Origin: Platycnemis pennipes
Taxonomy: Eukaryota; Arthropoda; Insecta; Odonata; Platycnemididae
NCBI GenBank assembly: GCA_933228895.1
Contig: OW121855.1
Location: 42,236,698-42,300,697, forward strand
DNA length: 64,000 nucleotides
Direction: 5' to 3'
Within the stretch, counting starts at the first letter, position 1. Each line of letters opens with the position of its first letter. The translations under genes and the position numbers were made by a program. The notes beneath the pieces were generated by a model. That model saw nothing but the letters and a program-made list of their open reading frames with translations. It was not told the DNA's origin and did not search any database. Below are positions 12,317 to 21,085 of the stretch, piece after piece.

Positions 12317-14543
12317 AGGTCTGGAAACTCTGCTGTTGTGGCCGCTCTCTAATGAGGCTGTTGTTTCTCGGTTGGCCGCTAGAGGTGGTAGTAGTAGTCG
12401 TTTAGACTGAATAACTTGAGAAAAAAAATTCACGGCTTATCCTTAAATGATGTTTTCGGGTGTAATACTTTGTTTACCACGCATAAATTGCAATCATAGG
12501 TGGATAATTTCCGTACAATGCGAATCAAGTAGCTTTAAATAGTGAACTGAATCGGATGAAGTTGCTCTAACAGGTAACAATTATACGCCCGACTAGCAAA
12601 AGATATACATTATTTTTCTTAAACTGTAATTGCTCTTCCTTCTATTGTGTAAAAAAAATTTGAGAAATCGCGGTGTTTACTCCTTTTGCGCTCTCTTTTC
12701 GATAATTTACTCTAGGGGGTTTGTACACCACAACTTTCCGTCATTTCCGCGTAGAATGCGCATTCAGGAGTCTCAAGATTTTTTAACCATGACCAACTAT
12801 CAGAAATAAATGTGCAACTACTATTGTAGGGTCGTATTGATTGATATACTATACATATGAATTAAACAATTATTTATTTAAAGAGATCGACTTGAAAAGC
12901 ATTATAACGAAGGTTTAGCACTGATATAATTATCCAAAAAAATACCCGTTGGTTATATAATATATTTTAATTTCTGTAAAATAAAAAAAATCTAATTAAA
13001 ACTAAAAAAACGCTTTGCTTCCATGGAGGAGACACTTTGATTTATAGCTTGAAGGTAAGGGGTCACTTTATCAGTCAATGTTGATGAACACACTGACAAA
13101 GCCGCTCTCGAGCCAATCTCATCTAATTGTAGCATACCATGAACTTTCTTACCACTTTTGGAGCTAAAATGATTTTCATGAACTTCAAAAACTTCTCATC
13201 ATGTTCACCATCGTCAGATTCCTCCTAATAGTTCGCAGTGATGGAAATTAGAGGATTTCATTACCTCTTAGAATGCGGTAGTGCCCTGGAGACCGGATAG
13301 GCATTAGTATAAAAACAAATATCCAGTCATATAGTACCTTATATGGTATATATAAGTACCTTATGGCCTTTGATGAAGCAATTATCTCAGTGACAAAGTT
13401 ATCTGAGCTGAAGAGAAATTCTATTTTAGGAGTTTTTCCCCTGCTTCATTTCCCTTTATTCTCTCGCTGCAATAGCATCCTTTTCTAATTGTGGTCTACC
13501 TTTTTTTTGGCATTCATTCACCGTCGACGGAATAGATTCAAGATGATATTCCTTCTCTGGAGGAGGGTAACTTTCCCTGGTTTAATCTCATTCACCGTCT
13601 GAGTTTTCCTGTGAACAACAGTTTTCCTTTTTAGTTGCAGATTCCTCTATATAATGTTGCACTTGGACCGAGAAAAAGGGCCGTAGACGGGTACTATTAG
13701 GAAAAGGCTGCAGTTTTTAAGATGCCTCAGGCCGATGTCATCTTTCCAGATGGAATCTAAACGCGACACAGCCAGTGAGTCTCTAATTAGAGCCCCATTG
13801 CACCCCTCACGTTATTTAATATTTTGATCACCTCTTCCATATCCAAGACGTCAAGGAAGAAATTTACGACAACAGCTACAGTAAAACGTACAATATGCAT
13901 CGGTTCGTAGAATATTTTCGCATTCATAAGAAAATGAGTAATTTTAGCAGCACATAAAATAAAGAAATATCAACTGAACTACTATAAACAACTTTCTCGT
14001 TTAGCATGTCAAGTTCACTCTGAACTTTATCGCTGATCAATAGAAATTCATTGTACACAGCGGCAACACTAAAATTACATCGCCTACATTTTCTTCCGTT
14101 ACTTATCTTCGAGGCGGAGATTTTCTGGGGGGCGTCTTCGAATAAAGATACCAAGGTGTTTGGGGAAACAGATTGCACAGGCTAAGTGCAATCCCTAAGC
14201 TGAAGGTTTCGTTACGCAATTTGTTTTAAAACGATTAAGGATTCAGGTAGAAACACATTGTTCGCCTTAGAAGTGCAAAAAACCAAAAATGGGCAATAAG
14301 GAATATTAAATAATGGCTTAATACGAGTTTCATCGACCCTAGCTACATTGTTATCCTCCCTGTCCGTGACTCTTTGCCACGTAGAATGTAGCACACGGGA
14401 GAATGTTTTTCACAAACAAAATGCCTCGGCGAAAGGACAAAATCTTAAAGACTTCCATTTCAGCCGTAATGCTTCATTTTTACGGATGTCAAATATCGAA
14501 ACGCTTTCGACACATGCATCGTATCCACTCTTGCACCCAGGAG
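12317..14543. other. Gene-less stretch
   Basis: No supported gene. A minus-strand open frame at 13924-14178 (84 codons) contains GRKCRRC followed by a helical, charged run ending SELDML. This faintly recalls the second half of an insect zf-AD (ZAD) domain, but the first Cys pair and downstream fingers are missing, so it is not called. The rest shows AT-rich sequence with no clear repeat structure. Confidence 0.5.
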
Positions 14544-14838
14544 AAATGCAATTATTCAGCATTTTCATGGATTATTCACGACACGTAATTGTAAGTTACA
14601 ATGATTTATTTCACCCAACGATAGTAGGAAAAAATTCCATATGCAACTTTCTCAATTATCACAAAAACTAATCTTACCTAAACTGGCACAAAATGCAATT
14701 ATTCAGCATTTTCATTAATTATTCACGACACGTAATTGTAAGTTACAATGATTTATTACACCCAACGATAGTAGGAAAAAAATTCCACATGCAACTTTCT
14801 CAATTATCACAAAAACTAATCTTACCTGAACTGGCACA
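14544..14838. repeat. Tandem duplication, two units of about 147 bp
   Basis: Unit 1 (14544-14690) and unit 2 (14691-about 14838) both begin aaatgcaattattcagc and end actggcacaa. They share long blocks such as cacgacacgtaattgtaag and cccaacgatagtaggaaa, with a handful of substitutions and one indel in an A run. It is a local segmental duplication; no known element is recognised inside it. Confidence 0.93.
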
Positions 14839-15084
14839 ATGTAAATTTAAGCCTAAATATGAAGCTCACCTAGCGGAAAAGCGACGAACTAGAGACTCAC
14901 TAAGAGACCGTGCGCTCCAAAGGTGCTAAGTGTCCAGATTGTATTCTAAGATCGTACTCTATACTATGGAGTAATTCGAGCGGTTTTAAAGGTGTGATTA
15001 CCTTTTCGGAATGCACAAGAATTATTAAATACTATCGCTTATCGAGTGTTCAAATGCGTGTTTGTGTATGATTAATTTGATGCT

Positions 15085-15392
15085 GTTATTTGGGGAGGCG
15101 ACCAAAAGCTATGGTCATTTTCGCCATTTAAGATGGGAGATAATTGGATATGTATAGGAATTTCTGAGGAACGGAAAAGGGGGAGGGAAATTTGGATTCA
15201 GCATTAGCCTAATCTAAACGTCAGGCGCCAAAGGGGTGCATGGTTTAACGTCCCATCCGACGGACAGAACATTGCAGCCCAAGTGTTCTCCACTTAGAAC
15301 CCAAGTGGGTACCATTAAGCCAGTAATAGAACTGCCACCACCCGCATTTGAAACTGGGCCCTTGGGATGGAGGCCAATACTCTATCCACCAC
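15085..15392 (-). mobile_element. tRNA-derived SINE, copy 1 of 3
   Basis: Read on the minus strand, the head (about 15392 down to 15340) resembles a tRNA-type pol III promoter: TGGATAGAGTATTGG as box A and CCAGTTTCAAATGCGGG as a decayed box B. The body includes CCGTCGGATGGGACGTTAA, and the tail ends near the gttattt at 15085. It aligns along its length with the copies at 20768-21085 and 43350-43611. It is non-coding and depends on LINE machinery for movement. It is strongly diverged from the other copies, so it is old. Confidence 0.78.
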
Positions 15393-16589
15393 CCAAAGTA
15401 AAGGTTAAGGGGGTTGGGTGAAAAATGCTTAGGTCTGGGTGAACCTGTAGACAGGAGGAAGATTCTACTAACTAATAACTCCTCTGGGTACCCGCGTCTG
15501 TAGACGGTGGAAATCATCTCTGTTTTCAGGAATGCAACTTCGAATTTTAAGATTCAAGATCCGGGGTAATGCTGCAGATCCGGTGACCTCTTATTAATTG
15601 AGAATAAGGGATGATGTGCTTAGTTGGATGATATGACAGCAATTGAAATTTGGACACTGTTGATGGTTGGTGGGCTTTATGTAGACGGTTTATCATACGA
15701 TAGTGGCATTGTGTTGTCCATTAGGATGTATTTTATGCAAAGGAAAAATATATTATTGAAAGAGAAAGCATTTTTAGTGAGTTCAATATTGGCAATGTTT
15801 ACGAGAAAATCTTTCGTGGGGAGTTGGAGTGAGGGGTACTATGAAAGGAAGTGCCTTACGGCTGGTTAAACCCTCCTACTGAGGAATTGAAGCATAAAGG
15901 AAAGTAGCATTGATGCGGCTAGAAGGAAATAGAAATTAGAAGACATAGAGAAATAACAGACGGTTTTATCTTCTACTCAGGTAATAATACAAGCTGATGT
16001 TGCAGCAGTTTCCTTTTACTACCACTCGCTTTACGCTTTACCTCCACGACTAATTCGCTGGTCATTCTTTTCCTCGTTGTAAATATAAAAATCAAGGAGA
16101 AATGTGAAGTATCTTACTTTGAGGAAATATAAGCATCCCCCTGGAAACCTCCCAGTCCGACTATTCATATCTGCGACGTCTATTGTTATCATTTAGAGGC
16201 AAAACTTCCTCATTTCCGGCAACCCCCAGACAATTTCCTCTTCAAAATGTCGAGTTCTCTGTCTGAGATTCCCATTTATCCGGAATTCTAGGCCGTCTCA
16301 TTTCCTTTCCACACATTACATTTTCTTCCTCAGGTAAAATTGGCCGATGACAGCACAGATCGCGCTGCGACGGAGAAATCGCCGGAGATGATAATGAAAT
16401 TATAAAATGAAATATGAAAAGAAAATGTTAATTTTATAATGAAATTGCTTCATAATACCCATTGTGGATTAATTGGTCTTCCTTCTAATAATTTTCTTTG
16501 AGGGAGAATAACGATATCGTGCGATTATTAATTTACATGCTCAAAATAATGAGGTGTCAATTATACATAATTTAATCTCAGAGACAACA
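15393..16589. other. Gene-less stretch
   Basis: No gene or clear repeat. A plus-strand frame at 15624-15869 (81 codons) has no recognisable domain and is probably chance. Confidence 0.5.
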
Positions 16590-16670
16590 AAAATGACACC
16601 CTAATCCCAGGAGGGATTTGGACCCTCGACCTGCATGTTTCCCGGTGCGTCACTAACATGGCGCCACAAA
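16590..16670 (-). mobile_element. tRNA-like SINE head, fragment of a second SINE family
   Basis: On the minus strand the segment reads from GTGGCGCCATGTTAGTGACG (box A-like region) to GGGTCCAAATCCCTCC (box B-like, at about 16612-16627), with tRNA-like spacing between the boxes. It resembles the head of a tRNA-derived SINE. The tail continues toward lower coordinates as AT-rich sequence and no boundary is visible. It sits just outside the palindromic element starting at 16709. Confidence 0.45.
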
Positions 16671-16761
16671 ATAACTCGGCCAACCCCGAGCATTATTCTA
16701 ACTTAATATTTGTATGATGGAAAGAAAAAGAAAACTTTGCTAATTCTGCTGAAATAATTTA

Positions 16762-16804
16762 CTCACGACCCGGGTTTTGACAATATATGCCATCTTCAGG
16801 CGAA
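16762..16804 (-). ncRNA. Hammerhead-ribozyme-like motif, left arm
   Basis: On the minus strand: stem I 5' strand TTCGC, core CTGAAGA (fits CUGANGA), stem II TGGC...GTCA with a 7-nt loop, core AAAA where GAAA is expected, a tiny stem III CC/GG, and the GTC cleavage triplet followed by GTGAG, which pairs with stem I using wobbles. The layout matches the minimal type I hammerheads of Penelope-like elements. The missing G of GAAA is a likely CpG decay (CG to CA), so this copy is probably inactive. Confidence 0.55.
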
Positions 16805-18173
16805 AATGCAGAGAGTAATTCCAATATATCAGCAAATCCATGGATTATGCACCGATACAGCGACCGGATTTTGATTTTAAAAAAATGGAGCAGCACACCC
16901 TCCCAAGTTGATTCTTCCTTTAGTTTGGACCCTTAGGAAACACCTCAAGCCAATGAACCAAGAAAAACGCGCTGTTAGAATAGTTTTTTCAGCCTTTTTT
17001 GTCCAAAAAAAACGACCCTTGACCTTTATTTTGACCATTCAACTTGGAAAATGCACTATTTTTTAGGTTAATTTTTTTGGAACCTGATTTTTGATTGAGA
17101 ACAAATTTTTCTACAAACTGAAAAGTACTAGAAAAGTGCATTAAATAGTTGTAATTAAAAGTTCTGCACTTTGAAAAAATCAATTCAGTGGTTAGATAAC
17201 CAAGTTGGATACCGAAACAGGATGGGACCAGGCAAAGTCTTCATGATTTTTTTACTCGAGTTGTATGGGATCTAGACGAAAAATTCAAGGAACAAAGAGT
17301 GTTCAACATTCTTCAAAGAGGACGCCAGATTTGTTCCGGAAATTTTGGTCATATTTTGGTCATTTTGAAATTGGCCATTTTTTTTAATTAGCACGCAACA
17401 CTTCGGAAAGCTCGAAAAGACTTGTACAAGTGCGCGTGATGATCTTGAAGAGGATTTAAACCAAAAACATGTCCGTAGGGGGCCCACTTTGGTCTGGAGC
17501 GGTCAAAAATGGCCATTTTCAACCCACAAAGGGAATCGCGAGAAAAATTCGGAAAAAATTGTGCCAGTTCTTGGGCTGGTCCTCTATAGGATCTAGACCA
17601 AAAGTTCTCGATCAGTATGTCCATTTTTGGTCACCAAGGAGTACAGAAAAGGACATTTTTATGAAAACGAGAGGGCTTGAAGGAATTCAGCAAACAATCA
17701 TACGATTACCGTAGATGATCTTCACTAGAATCGAGGCCGAAAATGAATGACGCGCGTATCCATTTCAGGTCAATGAGGGGCGAGAAATTGCCGTTTCCCA
17801 CCCGCGCAGCCCAAAATGGCCATCCTTGGACGCATTTTTGGTTTCAATGGTCTTCAAGATCATCACGGGTACTTGTACAAGTCTTTTCGAGCTTTTCAAA
17901 GTGTTGTGTGCGCATTAAAAATGGAAAACAATTGCCAATTTCAAAATTACCAAAATGTGACCAAGATTTAAATCCACCCTGTAGTTCGTTTTTTGGACAA
18001 AAAAGGCTGAAAAAACTATTCTAACAGTGCGTTTTTCTTGGTTCATTGGCTTGAGGTGTTTCCTAAGGGTCCAAACTAAAGGAAGAATCAACTAGGGAGG
18101 GTGTGCTGCTCGATTTTTTAAAATCAAAATCCGGTCGCTGTATCGGTGCATAATTCATGGATTTGCTGATATA

Positions 18174-18268
18174 TACAAAAGGTCTCCCTTGTCCTACCCA
18201 GAGAGTAATTCCAACGTATATACAAAAGGGTGGAGGACAAGGGAGGCCTTTTGCATGTATATATATTG
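18174..18268. repeat. Small hairpin insertion inside the right arm
   Basis: The right arm of the palindrome contains extra sequence absent from the left arm: atatacaaaaggtctccctt near 18174 and, inverted, aagggaggccttttgcatgt near 18240-18260. The inner flanks (gtcctaccc and gggtggaggac) also pair. The copy of gagagtaattccaac next to it looks like sequence duplicated or split by the insertion. It reads as a short foldback MITE of about 90 bp. Confidence 0.6.
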
Positions 18269-18285
18269 GAACTAGTCTCTGCATT

Positions 18286-18328
18286 TTCACCTGAAGATGG
18301 CATAAATTGTCAAAACCCGGGTCGTGAA
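18286..18328 (+). ncRNA. Hammerhead-ribozyme-like motif, right arm
   Basis: Plus strand: TTCAC at 18286-18290 pairs perfectly with GTGAA at 18324-18328 (stem I). Core CTGAAGA is at 18291-18297. Stem II is TGGC (18298-18301) with GTCA (18309-18312), with one G-T wobble. Then come AAA, the mini stem III CCCGGG (18316-18321) and TC, with predicted cleavage after 18323. As in the left arm, the expected GAAA reads AAAA. Both arms sharing this change suggests the loss came before the arms were made, or that CpG decay happened twice. Confidence 0.6.
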
Positions 18329-18383
18329 TAAATTATTTCAATGAAATTCGCAAAGTTGGTCTTTTTCTTTCCATCATACAAAA

Positions 18384-19366
18384 GTTTCACAAAATTACCC
18401 CTGAAACCGTTCATTTTGTTAATATTTGCATATTGTCAAAGATTCTATGAGATAAGGAATTGAAAAGATACTACTTTGATTTCTGCCATACCACATTCCG
18501 TGAACTTTGGAAAATAAGGCTACGATAAAATCTTTTTTGTGCAGACCTCTGGATTAACAAAATGAACAGCCAATATAAAATCATGGTAGGTATGAATAAT
18601 CTGTCACTAGGCAGTAAATAAAAATCCATACCACTTTTTCAAGAAGTTCTGGTGATTCCGAATTGAATAGTTCGCGTAGGAAGTAAAGTGAATATCGTAC
18701 AACCATCGCGGTAACTTTTCCATATGCGTTCAGTCATTTTAATTCCCCTGTCGCGTTCGCGTTCACCTGTCGCGCATTGCGCATTAAAAACGCTCTCCTT
18801 GGATCTGTCACCGATGCTGGATTTGGACGAAGACGAATTGATATTGTCAACTCTCCGATGGAAATAAGGCGATTGAGCAGCGTCACACGTCACACCATAT
18901 GGCGTTTCATGTTCCGTCCATTTCGCTTCGAGGATTCCAAAGGAGAGACGATACGAAGATGAGTTATCTTCGTCTTGTATGTGCACGAAGTCTCCATAAT
19001 ATTGAGTTACAGAAGCATGAGCCGTATGCATGAGAGCGGGAGAACTCACGATGCCGAAACTCTCTCGCTCTCTCTCGAATGACAATCCAACGACCAGATT
19101 TTGAATGAATGTAGTGGAACGCTCTCATATTTCATTCCTCCCGAGCGAAATCCTTGCTGCCGATATTGGAGACCAAATTCGCAAATAATACAGCTATCGA
19201 CGAAAGCCGAGCCGCAGTGTAAAGCCTGAGAATACTATTTTCCGCTAAGTCACTACCTGGATTCCTTAGTAAGGCTGAAATTGGACGATAAAACAACTAC
19301 TTACTATTATTTGAATAATATCATTGTGTGTCTCAGTTATGAATAATACCGTTTGATGATACATAC
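18384..19366. other. Gene-less stretch with one doubtful open frame
   Basis: A minus-strand frame of 148 codons (18639-19085) begins with Glu/Arg repeats derived from a CT-rich run and shows no domain, signal or homology that I recognise. It is most likely chance. At about 18533 the phrase ttttttgtgcaga...cctctggatt resembles one at 11773, a hint of a shared dispersed repeat. Confidence 0.45.
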
Positions 19367-19719
19367 TGTGACGGTAACGGTTTTACCGTCGCATTACGAT
19401 TTTGGATCCCCTCGCGTCCTTATGCGCTTGGCGCTTATCGTTTGTCTGTTTTTTTTGTGTTCCTTTGTTTACCCCCCCATCCCCTTTTGTTCCTGGTGAT
19501 GTGAACTCCCCTAAAAACGTGTTCGTGGCCAAGGTGAGTGACGTCGCCGGCCACGGGAGGGCCTGTCCCCCCCTCCCTCTCCATTCGCCGACGACGTCAA
19601 GTGAACCTACGGCCAAATCAAAAGTGCTTCATTTCGACGAGTGGGGATTTCCCTAGTCACCCCACCCCCCATTTACCCATGTGGTGTGCCCCCGAACGCC
19701 CCCTCCCACATTTGTTGGG

Positions 19720-19727
19720 TATTTAAG
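19720..19727 (+). promoter_or_regulatory. TATA-like box of the solo LTR
   Basis: TATTTAAG precedes a GC-rich region and lies about 350 bp from the LTR start, a plausible U3 position. Confidence 0.45.
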
Positions 19728-20477
19728 GGCGGTGAGCGCACCACGACACAGGGAGAACGGATTTGGCAATTGAAGGCAGGAGGCTATGCCACCCGGGAGA
19801 GAGTATCGGTGACTATCGTAGAGAGGCTGCAGGTGCGCGGGTCCCAAAGAGCGACACGGGGCTGGAGAAGGAGACCTAGCAGAAGCCGCGGCGCTTCCAC
19901 CCACGGGCAGATAGCCCCAAAGCGTGGAGGTGAGATCGCGAGCAGCTGGCCCTTCCAGGCGACACCCGGCCGCAGCATTTCCAACCGGGATCAGGACGCA
20001 GCGGAGCCACGAGCACCCGTCATTCCCGGAGAAATCGGTGCGCCGATGGTCGGCCATTGTTCCCGTCGTCGTCTCGTTTCCGGACCGCCACGTAAGCTCG
20101 CACGAGCCACTATACCCCCTTCCCCCCCCTTTTTGTCACCGTGGGAGAACCTCGTCGCCCCAAATTCAGGAGTGGTTGGACTTTTGGGAGCAACCCCTGA
20201 ACCTATCGTCCTAACGTAACTCTTTGTAAAGTGCATTTGTCAAGGCGTTCACCCGCCAAGGGAATTCTCATCCGGCGCGGTTCCTGCCGCGCGAACTATC
20301 AGTTGTACTTGTGATTCCATTTATTTTTTATTGTGTCTTCATAGCGTTTCATGTTCATCCATGTCATTTGTGGTAATCACCCTCACTTTCGTATCATGTC
20401 CATCAGTGCATTCATTTATATTCTGTTCTAGTGTTATTCAAAAACGTGTCTGATGTTCACTTTTGGCCAAGGGCCTC

Positions 20478-20483
20478 AATAAA
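20478..20483 (+). terminator. Polyadenylation signal AATAAA of the solo LTR
   Basis: The canonical hexamer lies about 215 bp from the LTR's 3' end, consistent with the end of R. Confidence 0.45.
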
Positions 20484-20767
20484 CTTGTGCAAAGAACTGG
20501 TGTATGTTCCGTCCCAGTTAATGGGAAGGTCAGTCCCCATTATTCCCTTTGTATGCGTCAGAACATCGAACGACTCGGGGGGATCCTTAATTCTAATTTG
20601 GACTTCGCGGAGGACGTCCCTCGTGGGCTCAAACGCGGATCCCTATGTGTGCGGCCGTCCCCTAGTGAAACGCGGGTTAGGTGGGTGGAACCGTTACAAT
20701 ACAGATAAGAGCTTATAATTTCCTCACCTCTCAATAGTGGAGACGAACTTCTGACATTGGTTGGTCG

Positions 20768-21085
20768 GTTATTTAGGGGAGGCGGTCGACAGTTGAGGTC
20801 ATTTGCGCCATTTTAGGATAGGATAGGTGGGTAATTGAGTAATGGTAGGAGTTTTCAGGTGATTGAGGAAGGGTGGAGCGAAACCCGGCGTCGGCATTAG
20901 CCAACTCTTAACGACCGACGCCAAGGGGACCACGGCTTAACGTCCCATCCGACGGACGGTGTACTGAACCTGAAATGCCCTTCACTAGGCACTCAAGTAG
21001 GGAGCGGTTTGCCTCTGAAAAATCCACCACCGCCGAGAATCGAACCCGGTCCCTCGGGAAGGGAGACCAGTACTCTAGCCACAAC
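20768..21085 (-). mobile_element. tRNA-derived SINE, copy 2 of 3 (best preserved)
   Basis: On the minus strand the head reads GTGGCTAGAGTACTGG (box A, about 21085-21068), then GGGTTCGATTCTCGG (box B, about 21033-21047), a near-perfect tRNA-like pol III promoter. Next come the body with CCGTCGGATGGGACGTTAA, a CGTCGGTCGTTAAGAGTTGG segment and a 3' part with TATCCTATCCTAAAATGGCG. It lies 69 bp from the solo LTR. The promoter boxes look functional by sequence. Confidence 0.85.

Larger units (their letters stand above)
16709..18383. mobile_element. Palindromic Penelope-like (PLE) derived element
   Basis: The two halves are inverted copies of each other. The outer ends tttgtatgatggaaagaaaa (16709) and its reverse complement (to 18383) match, followed by the hammerhead-like block, the block at 16890-17030 versus 18000-18110 (cctcaagccaatgaaccaag), and inner sequence such as agctcgaaaagacttgtaca at 17410 versus 17890. 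The centre of symmetry is near 17550. Identity is high but with many substitutions and indels, so the structure is not very recent. No reverse transcriptase or GIY-YIG frame is present. The Penelope-like assignment rests on the ribozyme motif plus its CCCGGGTCGTGAATAAA context, known from PLE terminal repeats. Clear target duplications were not found. Confidence 0.7.
19367..20698 (+). mobile_element. Solo LTR of an LTR retrotransposon, 1332 bp
   Basis: The segment begins TGTGACGGTAACGG and ends CCGTTACA, giving TGT...ACA ends with short inverted termini. It is flanked by a perfect 4-bp direct repeat ATAC (19363-19366 and 20699-20702). Inside are a TATA-like TATTTAAG at 19720-19727 and an AATAAA polyadenylation signal at 20478-20483, in the order expected of U3-R-U5 on the plus strand. 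It is much richer in G+C than its surroundings. A 4-bp target duplication fits a Gypsy/Ty3-type or BEL parent. No internal region is present, so this is the product of LTR-LTR recombination. Open frames of up to 192 codons in it have no recognisable domains. Confidence 0.85.

Noticed and set aside
18639..19085. Minus-strand 148-codon open frame
   Set aside because: No domain, low-complexity start from a CT repeat, and no neighbouring exon or transcript signal.
19641..20219. 192-codon plus frame and several overlapping frames on both strands
   Set aside because: They lie inside the GC-rich solo LTR, overlap in opposite directions, and have no recognisable domain; long frames are expected by chance in GC-rich DNA.
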